A stretch of DNA of 33,969 nt from positions 1 to 33,969 of the forward strand of contig JAKJEM010000001.1 of NCBI GenBank assembly GCA_022705425.1. Reading direction: 5' to 3'. Origin of the DNA: Planctomycetota bacterium (GTDB taxonomy: Bacteria > Planctomycetota > Brocadiia > CAIUPP01). The first letter of the stretch is position 1, and every line of letters begins with the position of its first letter. The notes beneath the pieces were generated by a model. It was not told where the DNA came from. It did no database searches and saw only the letters and a program-made list of their open reading frames with translations. Shown piece after piece: positions 24,905-33,540 of this stretch. A program made the translations under genes and the position numbers.

Positions 24905-26986
24905 CTATGAGGCGGTGAAGGACAGGCGCGCGCCGCACTCGAGGCGGTATTCGGCGCGCCAGTCCGGCAGAGCGAGACGGAGGCAGATGACGCCGAGGGG
25001 AGAGAGTTCGACGCGGACGTTTCCGGCGCGCTCGCGGGCCTGGGCGACCGATCGCGCGGGCAGGAAGAGCGTCACCTGCTCCGCCAGCAGCGCGTATCCC
25101 GGCGCAGGGGCCGGTCCGGGGCGCTCGCCCCAGACGCGGAGTCGCCAGGGGCGCTTGGGGCCGATACCGTTTCGCGGGCGCTCCGGGCGGGCCTGCGCCG
25201 CGCGCAGCGCCGTGTTCCCGGCCAGCCGCAGCAGGGCGAGCTTCTCATCGAACACCAGGACGTCGCCGGGCTCCGGGAGGCGCCAGTCGCCGGCGGGGAC
25301 GCGCGCGCGTCCGCCGGTCCACTCGACCAGGAAACCCTCGCGGTCCTCCGGCGCATTGACGAGGTGGTAGTTGAGCGTCTCGGCGGCGAGGACCTTGTTC
25401 TTCTGGCCGTACCGGATAAAACGTTCGAGGTGCACCACGCCGGCGGGAGAGGCGATGAGTCCGACGACGTGCAGCACGTCGCCCTGGTCGTCCAGCAGGC
25501 GCCCGAGGGACCAGACGGCCTCGCCGTGTGCGCCCTGGAGGCGGTCCATGCGGCGGCCGACGAGTTCGCCGGGGTCGCAGGTGCGGACGCGGTAATGGCT
25601 GATGTAGCCGTCGGGGGAGCATGGCCGGATCTCGCGGCGGTCTTCAGGGGCGAGACGCACGCTGCCGACGAGGTTGGGGATCGAGCACCACGCCTCCGTC
25701 CAGGCGGAGTCGTCGGCGGGCTGCACCATGCCGAAGGCCTGGCCGCGCCCGTACACCGGCGTCCAGGAGAAGGCGGCGGCCAGGGGCCCGCGGTTCTGGA
25801 CGATGAAGTCGGAATCCTTCGAGAGCAGCGTCCCCTGGGTCTGCGCGAAGGCCTCTTCGTCGGTCAGGCGCGGCGCGCGCGCGTAGGGCGCGAACCAGAG
25901 GGCGATGCAGGCGGACGTGGTGAAGTGGGCCTGCCACGCGAGGGGCAGCGCAGGGCAGCGGCGGGATTGGAGCGAGCCGTCGCCGTTGCGCGTTTGTTCG
26001 TCGAGGGCCAGTCGCAGGGACTTGCGCAGCGCCCAGAGGGCCACGCCGCACCCGAGCGCCTCGGCCATGAGGGCGTGATAATTGGCGAACCCGATATGGG
26101 TCTGGGGCCAGTAGTCGTTCGCGCTGGGCCACAGCGTCCGACCGTCGCGCAGCAGCAGGCGCTTGGAGACTTCATGCAGCCCGGCCCAGTTCCAGGCGAA
26201 CCACTCGGGTACGCCGCCGAGAAATCGCTTCGCGGCGTACCACGGCGCCGCGTACTGGTTGTTGCACATCTGGTAGCAGGGGTTGAAGCCGTCGTGGTTC
26301 TGGACGGTGAAGTCGGGGAAGACGTTGGCGGTGTGGACGAGGTCGGCGAGGGGGATGCCGTCGAAGCGCGTGGCGCGGTCGTGGGCGTCGCACTCGCGCG
26401 AGTAGGCGTTGAGGACCATTTCGCGCGCCTTTTCGTACCAGGCGCGGCGGCGGGGGTGATCCGGCGCGACGACCTGCGCCATCACGGGGATGACGACCTC
26501 CCACGCCGTTTCTTCGGCCTTGGTGTCGTAGTAGAGGCCGCTGAGCGGCCGCCAGTTCAGGAACCAGTCGGCCGCCTCGATCAGGCGTCGGTTCGTCTCG
26601 CGGAGGACGTCGCCGGGCAGCGCGTCGCCGAGCATGCGCGCGGCGAGGGCGGGGTAGCCGACGGCGTAGCCGTTCGGGCGGACGGTGCCGTCGTGCATCT
26701 CGGGGAGGTGGAGCGACGCCTGGCTGGCCCTGCGGAGGCACTCCGCCGCGAGGGCGACCAGCTCGTTGCGCGGCAGGCCGGCCTTGTCGCGCGCGGCGTC
26801 GGGTCGCTCCGCGAGCGTGGCGCAATTGACGGCCAGCGAGCCGCAGAGGAGGGGTGTCCACTCCGCGTCGGAAGCCGTCCGCAACTGCCGCGCGACGTGG
26901 GCGACCGAACGCTCCGCCAGGGGCAGCGCGAGCGGGGTGATGTCATCCTGAAGGTCGTTCGTCGTCCGTCGTGTGTCGTCCACCAC
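24905..26986 (-). CDS. heparinase-like (alpha/alpha)-toroid protein
   Basis: This 693-residue cytoplasmic protein has two parts. Residues about 20-400 are helix-rich with a pattern seen in heparinase II/III and related alpha/alpha toroid lyases (KAEETAWEVVIPVMAQVVAP, then NVFPDFTVQNHDGFNPCYQM with a His and Tyr typical of lyase centres). Residues about 410-690 are a beta-rich sandwich domain (GREAVWSLGRLL-like strands and a Trp/Arg-rich edge). I cannot place it in a named family with certainty, and lyase activity is a guess from fold pattern. It starts at GTG (26986) with GAGGAGG 6 nt upstream that begins right at the glycyl-radical gene's stop, so the two are tightly coupled. No signal peptide, unlike most heparinases. 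Confidence 0.6.
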   Translation of the reverse strand: MVDDTRRTTNDLQDDITPLALPLAERSVAHVARQLRTASDAEWTPLLCGSLAVNCATLAERPDAARDKAGLPRNELVALAAECLRRASQASLHLPEMHDGTVRPNGYAVGYPALAARMLGDALPGDVLRETNRRLIEAADWFLNWRPLSGLYYDTKAEETAWEVVIPVMAQVVAPDHPRRRAWYEKAREMVLNAYSRECDAHDRATRFDGIPLADLVHTANVFPDFTVQNHDGFNPCYQMCNNQYAAPWYAAKRFLGGVPEWFAWNWAGLHEVSKRLLLRDGRTLWPSANDYWPQTHIGFANYHALMAEALGCGVALWALRKSLRLALDEQTRNGDGSLQSRRCPALPLAWQAHFTTSACIALWFAPYARAPRLTDEEAFAQTQGTLLSKDSDFIVQNRGPLAAAFSWTPVYGRGQAFGMVQPADDSAWTEAWCSIPNLVGSVRLAPEDRREIRPCSPDGYISHYRVRTCDPGELVGRRMDRLQGAHGEAVWSLGRLLDDQGDVLHVVGLIASPAGVVHLERFIRYGQKNKVLAAETLNYHLVNAPEDREGFLVEWTGGRARVPAGDWRLPEPGDVLVFDEKLALLRLAGNTALRAAQARPERPRNGIGPKRPWRLRVWGERPGPAPAPGYALLAEQVTLFLPARSVAQARERAGNVRVELSPLGVICLRLALPDWRAEYRLECGARLSFTAS

Positions 26987-26997
26987 TTGCGGCCTCC

Positions 26998-29136
26998 TCA
27001 GCGCACGGCTTGTTCCGTTCGTTGGATGACCATGTCCTGCCACGCCCTGGACAGGGTGGCGAAACGCGCGGACCAGCCGGAGCAGCGCACGGCCAGGTTG
27101 GGGAAGCGCTCAGGGTGGGCTTGCGCCTCGCGCAACTGCGCGCCGTCCACCACGTCCACGTGCAGGAAGATGCCGCCCAGGTTGACGAAGGCGCGCATCA
27201 GCGCCACGAGCGAGGCCAGGCCGGCCTCGCCGCGCAGGGTCGCCGGAAGGATCTTGAGGTCCAGCACGGTACCGTTCGGCAGGCGGCTGAAGTCCAGGGC
27301 GCAGTGGGACTTGATGACCGCCGTCGGCCCCAGGCGGTCGGTGCCGGGGGTGGGGGAGAGGTTCCCGGCCAGGACGTCGCCTTTGCGATGTCCGCTGGGG
27401 GTGGCTTGGCGGTGCTTCACCCAGTCAATCTGCCGCCCGAAGGTGCTGATCCCGGCCGGGCGGAGGAGACCGAATCGGTCGGCGGCGCGCGCGGCGAAGG
27501 TGGTGAAGTCGTCATAGACGCGGGCAAGCATGGCGTCGGCCTGCGGGTCGTCATTGCCGTAATAGGCCAGGGCCAGGGCGCGGCGGCGGAGGTCCTCGCG
27601 GCCCTCCCAGTTGTTGCGGAGCGCCAGGGCGAACTCCGCCAGGGTGGCGGCCTTCTGTTCAAAGACCAGCGCGCGGACCGCCAACAGACTGTTGGCCGCG
27701 TCGGGCAGACCGCCGGCGTGCGGGGCGCGCACGGTGTAGCGCGGGCCGCCGTCGTGATAGGCCCGTCCGCGTTCGATGCAGTCCTCGACGAAGAGGGAGA
27801 GCAGCGGCGCGGGCGTACCGCGGTTCCAGAGCGCCGGGGGGCCGGAGTTGACGACGTCGGTGACCTGTTTCGCCAGGCGGGCGCGGAAGGCGGCGTAGAG
27901 CGACTCGAAGTCGGCATACTCCGCCGGAGGGCTTCCCGGCGCGAGGCCCAGCGTTTCCTGCAGGGGCAGCATGACGTCGAAGGGGTGATAGCTGAAGGCC
28001 GTGCGACCGGGGATGATGACCTCCCAGCAGCCGTCGTTGGCGAAGTCGCGCGCTTCTTCGAGGGGGTAGCCGAAGCGGACCAGATTCTCGATCACGCGCT
28101 CTTCGTTGTAAACTGCCACGATGCCGCCGCCGAGGCGCTGCACCTCAGCCACGCGGCGGAGGAGGGACTCCGAGGTGCGGCGGTTCAGGCGCACGGCGAT
28201 GGGGAAATCGCTGATGCGCAGCTCCTCGACGACATCCAGGACCAGGTGCGTGAGAGCGTTCTCCACCTCGCAGCCGGCCTCGTCCACGCCGGCAAGGACG
28301 ATGTTCTGGTAGAACTGCGCGTCGCCGGAGCCGTTGGCAAAGGCGATGCCGGCCCATTCGGCGCCCTTGATCCAGAAATGCGCCACGAGCTCGCGCGCGT
28401 CGTCGAGCGTCAGGCATCCTTCGGCCAGGTCGCGCGCCAGCCAGGGGCCGAGGAGCTTGTCGAAGCGCCCGATGCCGCTCCAGTTGCCGCAGAGGCGCTG
28501 GAAGCCGAAGACGAACCAGAGGGCTTGGAGCGCCTCGCGGAAGGTGCGCGGCGGGTCCTCGGGGACGCGCCGGAGGGCATCGAGAACGGCCCGGTACTCG
28601 GCGGCGTCGTGCGGCGCGGCGTCGGGCAGACGTTCCTCGATCAGGGCCATATGCCGCTGCCGCCACACCTCCGCCGCCTCCAGGCACCGGAGCATGGCCT
28701 CCAGCAGGTCGCGTCCGTCGGCGTCGAGTCCGCCCCGTTGCAACCGGGCGCGGACGTCGGCCCGCAACCCCCGGCAGCCGGCGCGCAACAGGCGCTCGAA
28801 GCCGATCGTGGTGTGGCTCGTCCCCGGCCAGGCCGGCAGGGCGGGGACGCGGTGGTGCGCGGCTTCGAGCAGCGTGGCGGCGCCGACGATCTTCTCCCCC
28901 GGCAGCACGCGCAAGGGCGCGCGTTCGGCGATCAGGCGCACGGCCTCGGCGTACTGCGCGTTCGGCGTCGGCAGCGTCAGGTAGAACTCCGGCGCAATGC
29001 CGAAATCGGCGGGCTTCATGGCGCGGCTGTGCTCGCCGGAGAGGGCCCGGGCGGCGAGGTCGCGCGTTTGCGCGCTCAGTCGGCGGATCAGGCGCTCGCG
29101 CCGCGCGCCGAAATCCCTCTCGGCAAGTGAGGACAT
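26998..29136 (-). CDS. glycyl-radical enzyme of the pyruvate formate-lyase family, eliminase-like
   Basis: This is a 712-residue oxygen-sensitive cytoplasmic enzyme with the two hallmarks of the family. The thiyl-radical loop is Cys370 in FANDGCWEVIIPGR, with Glu372 after it, as in the dehydratase and C-N-lyase members (glycerol dehydratase, choline lyase) and unlike the Cys-Cys of pyruvate formate-lyase. The glycyl-radical site is Gly687 in VRCSGWSARFATL. The usual form is RVSGYSARF, so Cys685 and Trp688 are unusual. It is shorter than choline lyase (about 850). The ATG at 29136 has GGGGAG 5 nt upstream. No activating radical-SAM enzyme is encoded in this window. It is the first gene of a three-gene operon with the toroid and Gfo/Idh proteins. 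Confidence 0.88.
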   Translation of the reverse strand: MSSLAERDFGARRERLIRRLSAQTRDLAARALSGEHSRAMKPADFGIAPEFYLTLPTPNAQYAEAVRLIAERAPLRVLPGEKIVGAATLLEAAHHRVPALPAWPGTSHTTIGFERLLRAGCRGLRADVRARLQRGGLDADGRDLLEAMLRCLEAAEVWRQRHMALIEERLPDAAPHDAAEYRAVLDALRRVPEDPPRTFREALQALWFVFGFQRLCGNWSGIGRFDKLLGPWLARDLAEGCLTLDDARELVAHFWIKGAEWAGIAFANGSGDAQFYQNIVLAGVDEAGCEVENALTHLVLDVVEELRISDFPIAVRLNRRTSESLLRRVAEVQRLGGGIVAVYNEERVIENLVRFGYPLEEARDFANDGCWEVIIPGRTAFSYHPFDVMLPLQETLGLAPGSPPAEYADFESLYAAFRARLAKQVTDVVNSGPPALWNRGTPAPLLSLFVEDCIERGRAYHDGGPRYTVRAPHAGGLPDAANSLLAVRALVFEQKAATLAEFALALRNNWEGREDLRRRALALAYYGNDDPQADAMLARVYDDFTTFAARAADRFGLLRPAGISTFGRQIDWVKHRQATPSGHRKGDVLAGNLSPTPGTDRLGPTAVIKSHCALDFSRLPNGTVLDLKILPATLRGEAGLASLVALMRAFVNLGGIFLHVDVVDGAQLREAQAHPERFPNLAVRCSGWSARFATLSRAWQDMVIQRTEQAVR

Positions 29137-29185
29137 GGCACTCCCCGGCTCCATTGCGCCCCGGCTGTCGGGCGCGAATCGCTTC

Positions 29186-29214
29186 ATTATCAGCCCCCTG
29201 CGTCGCGCTGTCAA
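29186..29214 (-). promoter_or_regulatory. strong promoter of the glycyl-radical operon
   Basis: On the minus strand, a perfect TTGACA (29209-29214) and GATAAT (29186-29191) are 17 nt apart, the closest match to the sigma-70 consensus in the window. It lies about 50 nt before the start codon and back to back with the methyltransferase promoter. Confidence 0.7.
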
Positions 29215-29263
29215 CGAGCGCCGGCGCGGTCTTCGCTTCGGCGCGATTCCGCGCGCGGGCGGA

Positions 29264-29293
29264 TTGACTTTGCCCGCGCCGGCCTCGTACCAT
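29264..29293 (+). promoter_or_regulatory. promoter of the SAM methyltransferase gene
   Basis: TTGACT (29264-29269) and TACCAT (29288-29293) are 18 nt apart, 56 nt before the methyltransferase start. The -10 hexamer is the same TACCAT used at 17748 and 21350. Gap 29137-29349 holds only these two divergent promoters. Confidence 0.55.
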
Positions 29294-29349
29294 CACGCAC
29301 GGCGGCCGGCGGTCGGCTCGATCCCGGCGGCCCATCCGAGGGAGACGAC

Positions 29350-30057
29350 ATGGGACTGACCGCGCGCATCAAGGAAAACAGCCGCCGCATCTCCGACTCC
29401 CTGGCGGGGACGCCGGATTACTTCGAGCTGGCGACGACGAACCTGTCGCTCCATCGCGCGCTGAAGGAGGCGGCGCAGCGGCACGCGCGCGGACGGCTGC
29501 TGGACGCCGGGGCGGGACGCCAAGCCTACCGCGCCATGCTCCGCGAGCGCTGCGAGCGATACGAAAGCCTGGACGTGTCCGGCCCGGCCGACCACGTGGC
29601 CGACATGCAGCGGACGGGCCTCCCCGATGCGCAGTACGACACGGTCTTCTGTACGCAGGTCCTTCAGCACGTGCCCGATCCGGCGGCGGCCATCGGCGAG
29701 ATCGCGCGCGTTCTGAAGCCGGGCGGGCGCGCGGTGATCTCTGTGCCGCACCTGGTGTGGATGCACAATGAACCGCACGACTACTGGCGCTTCACCGAGC
29801 ACGGGCTGCGCCGCCTTCTCGAAGGGGCCGGCCTGCGCGTGCTCTCGTCCGAACCGGTCGGCGGGCTGATCTGTTTCCTGGCCTACGCCCCCTCGACCGT
29901 CGCCCTGGCGCTGCTGTGGCCGGCGCGGCCCCTTTTTCGCCTTGGGTTGGCGGCGAACCGGCTCTTCATACGACTGGCGCTGGCGCTTGATCGCGTCGCG
30001 GGCGCGCGGGCGCTCTATCCGACGAATGTCCTGGTGGCCGCCGAAAAGCCGGGCTAG
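29350..30057 (+). CDS. class I SAM-dependent methyltransferase
   Basis: This 235-residue methyltransferase of the UbiE/Methyltransf_11 type has the SAM-binding glycine motif RLLDAGAGRQAYRAML and the downstream YDTVFCTQVLQHVPDPAAAIGEIARVLKPGGR, in which VLKPGG is standard. Residues about 178-222 are strongly hydrophobic (LICFLAYAPSTVALALL, then LFIRLALALDRV), suggesting membrane association and perhaps a lipid-linked or polyprenyl substrate. The substrate is not identifiable. GAGGGAG precedes the ATG at 29350. Its TAG stop shares the CTAG tetranucleotide (30054-30057) with the stop of the convergent amidohydrolase gene, so the two end on the same four bases. Confidence 0.88.
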   Translation: MGLTARIKENSRRISDSLAGTPDYFELATTNLSLHRALKEAAQRHARGRLLDAGAGRQAYRAMLRERCERYESLDVSGPADHVADMQRTGLPDAQYDTVFCTQVLQHVPDPAAAIGEIARVLKPGGRAVISVPHLVWMHNEPHDYWRFTEHGLRRLLEGAGLRVLSSEPVGGLICFLAYAPSTVALALLWPARPLFRLGLAANRLFIRLALALDRVAGARALYPTNVLVAAEKPG

Positions 30058-31298
30058 CACGCCTCCGGGCGCAACGCCGGGTTTTCGAGGAAGACCTCCT
30101 TCGGGAAGAGGCGTTCTTGGGTCGTCGGGTGGCGCAGCGCGCGCTTGAGGACGAAGTCGAAGAGCAGGGGATTGCAGGAGTAGATTTCGTTGAGAGCCCG
30201 GCGCTCGCCGGGGGTGATGCAGCCCATGCGCGCCAGCCTTCCGGTCCAGATCACGCAGTTCACGGCGGGGAGGGGATAGTCGCTGCCGTTGACGAGGCGT
30301 CCGCACATCTCGGGGCGGCTCAGCGCGTCGAAGAGGGCGGCGGAGGCGCGGTTGAATTGCGTGATCGCGGAGATTTCGCCGAAGAGCCGCCCGCGGTAGC
30401 GTTCCTCCGCCATCAGCCGCAGGAAGAGGTCGAAGTTCTCCGCCGTCGTGCCGGGGCGGTCGAAGTCCGCGTTGCGGCCCAGGCTGGCGCAGTGGGCGAT
30501 GATGACGCGCACGCCGTGGTCGAGGGGGCGGCGCAGGCGCAGGGGGTTGCCCAGCGCCTGGGCGGCGTGAGTCCGGACGGCGTGTTCCTCTCCCGCGTGC
30601 GTCAGCAGCGCTATCTCGTGCGCGCACAGCGCCCGGTAGAAGGCGTCGTGGCGCGGGTCGGCGGGGTCTATCCCCTGCGCGTTCGGCAGCCACTTGAGGA
30701 AGCGCACGCCGCGCGCCGCCCAGCGCGCCAGTTCCTCCAGCGCGTCGGGCCGGCTCGGATGGATCGAGATGACGGGGACAAACAGATCGGGATGCGCCTC
30801 GGCCAGGCGCGCGACGTAGTCGTTGGGCGCGTAGAACTCCGTGCGCGCGAGGTTGACTCGCCCATCGGGGTCATGGAAGCGGTCGAGCGCCACGAGGTGA
30901 GCCCGCAAGGGGCGTCCGAAGGCGCGCGCCAGGCGGGTCAGCCGCCCGGCGTAGTCGGCATCGAAGTCGGCGAAGCCTGCCACGCCGCAGGCGTGAAGAT
31001 AGACGCCCGCCTCGAAGCGGCGCGCGGGGCGCCGCCAGGAGAGCATGGCGGGGTTGACGAAGGCGCCGGTTCCGCCGACGCCGAGGCCGAGGACGTGGAC
31101 GTGGTAGTCGGTTGCCGGGGCGGCGCCGAGATTCTCGAAGGCCTGCGTCATGAGGTCGCGCGCAGCGGGTAAGGCGCGCGCGTGGAGGGCCTCCGGCGGC
31201 CCGGTAAAACGCCCGCCCAGGGCGGAGGTCGGCCCCCATCCCCGCAGGAAGCCTCCCGCCGGAACGTCTCTCGCTCCCGTGCCCTGCGTCCCTTCCAT
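30054..31298 (-). CDS. amidohydrolase-family protein
   Basis: This is a TIM-barrel amidohydrolase of about 414 residues. Metal-site motifs appear in order: ATDYHVHVLGLG (HxH), LLTHAGEEHAV, VIIAHCASLG and LVNGSDYPLPAVN (the late Asp). The first 55 residues (MEGTQGTGARDVPAGG onward) are a low-complexity leader. Substrate unknown; family members include amidases, lactonases and decarboxylases. Two starts are possible. ATG 31298 has AGGAGG close upstream; GTG 31355 overlaps the stop of the peptidase gene (GTGA at 31352-31355) but has no Shine-Dalgarno sequence. I chose 31298. Either way the two genes are in one operon, so hydrolysis of a peptidase or acetyltransferase product is plausible. Confidence 0.8.
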   Translation of the reverse strand: MEGTQGTGARDVPAGGFLRGWGPTSALGGRFTGPPEALHARALPAARDLMTQAFENLGAAPATDYHVHVLGLGVGGTGAFVNPAMLSWRRPARRFEAGVYLHACGVAGFADFDADYAGRLTRLARAFGRPLRAHLVALDRFHDPDGRVNLARTEFYAPNDYVARLAEAHPDLFVPVISIHPSRPDALEELARWAARGVRFLKWLPNAQGIDPADPRHDAFYRALCAHEIALLTHAGEEHAVRTHAAQALGNPLRLRRPLDHGVRVIIAHCASLGRNADFDRPGTTAENFDLFLRLMAEERYRGRLFGEISAITQFNRASAALFDALSRPEMCGRLVNGSDYPLPAVNCVIWTGRLARMGCITPGERRALNEIYSCNPLLFDFVLKRALRHPTTQERLFPKEVFLENPALRPEAC

Positions 31299-31351
31299 CC
31301 CGCCTCCTGCCCGGGCGGTCGTCGCGCTCAGTCTCGCGCCCGGTTGCCGGA

Positions 31352-33439
31352 TCACCCGGCGCGGTACCAGTCCCGCCGGCAGACCTCCACCTCACGCCGG
31401 AGCGCGTCGGGGAAGGCGCGCGGGAAGGGCCATCGCTCCGCCCGCGCCAGCGCCAGGAGCGCCGCCGCCTCGAAGCGCATCAGGTCGGCCACCCGCTGGG
31501 GAGAGACCTCCGCCAGCCCGTCGCGTACGGTGTGATGGTAATGCCGCCCTGCGGACGTGGGCTGGCGCGCGAACCACACGGAGGAGGCGCCCAGCGCGTT
31601 GAAGGGAAAGTGGTCGCTGAAGGGGCAGACCTCCTCGACGACCTTGAGGGGGAAGGCGGCTCGCCGCCCCAGCCGCCGCAGCCAGTGCGCCAGCTCCGGG
31701 GCGCCGGTGGCGCGCGCCATCAGGACGCCGGCGCGCGCGCCGATGCCGTCGTTCTGGATGACGAAGCGCACGTCCCGGGCCAGGCCCGACTTGAAGGCGT
31801 ACCACCGCGCGCCCTCGCTGAGCTGCTCCTCAGCCCCGAAGGCGCAGAGGCGGATCGTGTGGCGCAGGCCGCGCGCGCCGCGCAGTTGCCGCGCCAGGAG
31901 CAGGTTCCCTGCCACGCCGCAGAGGTTGTCATCGGGCGCGGGGGAATTGAAGACGGTATCGTGGTGCGAGCCGACCAGCAGGAGCCCGCCGCCGCGTCCG
32001 GGAAGGTCGCCGGTAACCACCGTCGTGCGGCCCGGCGTCACGCGACCGGTCGCTTTCAGGCGGCATTCCACCGGGCCTCCGCCAAAGACGCGCATGGCCT
32101 CCGGGAAGGGGATGGAGATCATCGGCTTCGTCAGCCGTCCGAGCCACTGCGCCGGCACGCCCACGGCGACGAGGTCGCCGTGATCGAAGCGCTTGTCCAC
32201 AAAGATGAAGGCCCGGAAGCCGCTGTCCATCAACCGCCGGAACTGCGCAGCGGACTCGCCGTAGCCGTCCCACAGCACAGCGATATCCCCCTGCGCCCGC
32301 GTGGCGGTGGCGTCGTCAAGGACTTCGAGTCGGGCGGCGCGCCCTCGGAGAACTCCCCGCGTGGCCGGCGCGTGCGCCGCCGGGGCGGAAGCCATGCGTT
32401 CCCATCGCCCATTCACGCGCGCTTCGAGGACGCTGAAACCCGGCTGCCATGCGCGGATGGGCGGACGTTCGATCCGCACCCGCGCCAGCCCCGCCTCCTC
32501 CATCTGCGCGGCGACCATCTCCGCCGCGCGCGCTTCGGCGGCGCTGCCGGCGAGGCGGATGCCCGCGCGGTCAATCACCTCCACCAGGAACCCGCCGACG
32601 AAGGCGGCCTCCGGCGAGCGCGCGGACTCGAAGACAATGCGGCGCTCGTCGCAGGCGCGGCAGGCGCGCGGCGGGCAGAGGAGGAAGTCCGGCCGTCGCG
32701 CCACCTCTTGCGCGACAGACTCCAGCACCACCCCGGCGTCGGCCAGCAGCACGTCGGCCTCGCCCAGGCGCCCGGTCTGGAGGAGTCCCTTCTCGCGCGC
32801 CAGCGCCTCCGCCGCGCCGAAATGGCGGCTGCACCCCGGCACGGAGGGGTAGGTCACCCGTCGGACGCCGCGTCCGCGCCGGACCAGGGCCGTCGGCTTC
32901 CAGCCGTGATAGCCCCAGTTGAAGACGCGCAAGTAGGGGGCGCCTCCGAGGTCCTCGGCCACGTGCAGCAGGGAGAGGGACGTGAAGCCGCAGCCGATCA
33001 TCAGGAGCTTCGCCCCGGCGCGGGCGGCGCGGTGGAAGGGCGTCTCGGCGGCCAGCCCGGAGAGCGCTTCGTGCCCCGCCGTCCAGGCCGCCGCGTGCCG
33101 CCCCCACGCGGCTACGGAGTGCGTCGGGTGGGCGCTGCGCGCGACGCCCTTCATCCGTCGGAAGGTGTCGGAGATCAATCCCACGCGCGACGGGGACGAA
33201 ACGGGATCGAACGGCGTCGTCGGTTCATAGACCTTCTCGAAGTTGTAGGAGAAAGCCGGCATGAGGATCGTGCCGCGCGGGGTCACCGCCCGCTGGAGGG
33301 CGCGGATGACGGCCTGCGGCCCGCCGGTCACGCGTCCGAGGCTCTTCATCGAGGAGTGAACGATCAGCGCGTCCCCCGCGCGCACGCCCAGCCGCGCCAG
33401 GTCTCTTCCAAGGTCCGCCGACGTGAATCCCGCCTGCAT
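31352..33439 (-). CDS. AAC(3)-like acetyltransferase domain fused to M28 metallopeptidase
   Basis: This is a 695-residue two-part protein. Residues about 5-265 match the aminoglycoside N3-acetyltransferase fold: IVHSSMKSLGRVTGGPQAVI, then RSAHPTHSVAAWG, TPFHRAARAGAKLLMIG and LLHVAED. Residues about 280-450 resemble the lid or PA-type region of M28 peptidases. Residues about 470-665 are an M28 zinc peptidase with every ligand visible: His492 and Asp494 in VGSHHDTVF, the Asp-Asp of APDDNLCG, Glu537-Glu538 in FGAEEQ, Asp564 in QNDGIG and His636 in YHHTVRD. Without a signal peptide it is cytoplasmic. The ATG at 33439 is chosen over GTG 33463, with CGGGAG upstream. The amidohydrolase gene follows by GTGA overlap. 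Acetyl-transfer may no longer occur. Confidence 0.85.
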   Translation of the reverse strand: MQAGFTSADLGRDLARLGVRAGDALIVHSSMKSLGRVTGGPQAVIRALQRAVTPRGTILMPAFSYNFEKVYEPTTPFDPVSSPSRVGLISDTFRRMKGVARSAHPTHSVAAWGRHAAAWTAGHEALSGLAAETPFHRAARAGAKLLMIGCGFTSLSLLHVAEDLGGAPYLRVFNWGYHGWKPTALVRRGRGVRRVTYPSVPGCSRHFGAAEALAREKGLLQTGRLGEADVLLADAGVVLESVAQEVARRPDFLLCPPRACRACDERRIVFESARSPEAAFVGGFLVEVIDRAGIRLAGSAAEARAAEMVAAQMEEAGLARVRIERPPIRAWQPGFSVLEARVNGRWERMASAPAAHAPATRGVLRGRAARLEVLDDATATRAQGDIAVLWDGYGESAAQFRRLMDSGFRAFIFVDKRFDHGDLVAVGVPAQWLGRLTKPMISIPFPEAMRVFGGGPVECRLKATGRVTPGRTTVVTGDLPGRGGGLLLVGSHHDTVFNSPAPDDNLCGVAGNLLLARQLRGARGLRHTIRLCAFGAEEQLSEGARWYAFKSGLARDVRFVIQNDGIGARAGVLMARATGAPELAHWLRRLGRRAAFPLKVVEEVCPFSDHFPFNALGASSVWFARQPTSAGRHYHHTVRDGLAEVSPQRVADLMRFEAAALLALARAERWPFPRAFPDALRREVEVCRRDWYRAG

Positions 33440-33499
33440 CGGTTGCCGCTCCCGTGTGGACACCGCCGGAGCGCCGCGAGTCGCCGCGCGCGCAGGGTC

Positions 33500-33527
33500 A
33501 TTGTATCGGGCCGCGCCGTCCGGTCAA
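33500..33527 (-). promoter_or_regulatory. promoter of the AAC(3)-M28 operon
   Basis: On the minus strand, TTGACC (33522-33527) and TACAAT (33500-33505) are 16 nt apart, about 61 nt before the ATG at 33439. The divergent URO-D-like promoter begins 14 nt to the right. Confidence 0.6.
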
Positions 33528-33540
33528 GGCGCTCATTCGC

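Noticed and set aside
21343..24918. 1191-codon plus-strand frame with Gly-rich repeats
   Set aside because: It is the antisense reflection of the 78-nt repeat array in the lipoprotein and of the Gfo/Idh gene; its periodicity is inherited, and it crosses two real genes and a promoter.
25364..29130. Two overlapping long plus-strand frames (717 and 719 codons) antisense to the glycyl-radical operon
   Set aside because: They lack start signals and domain motifs, and the opposite strand carries intact glycyl-radical and Gfo/Idh signatures.
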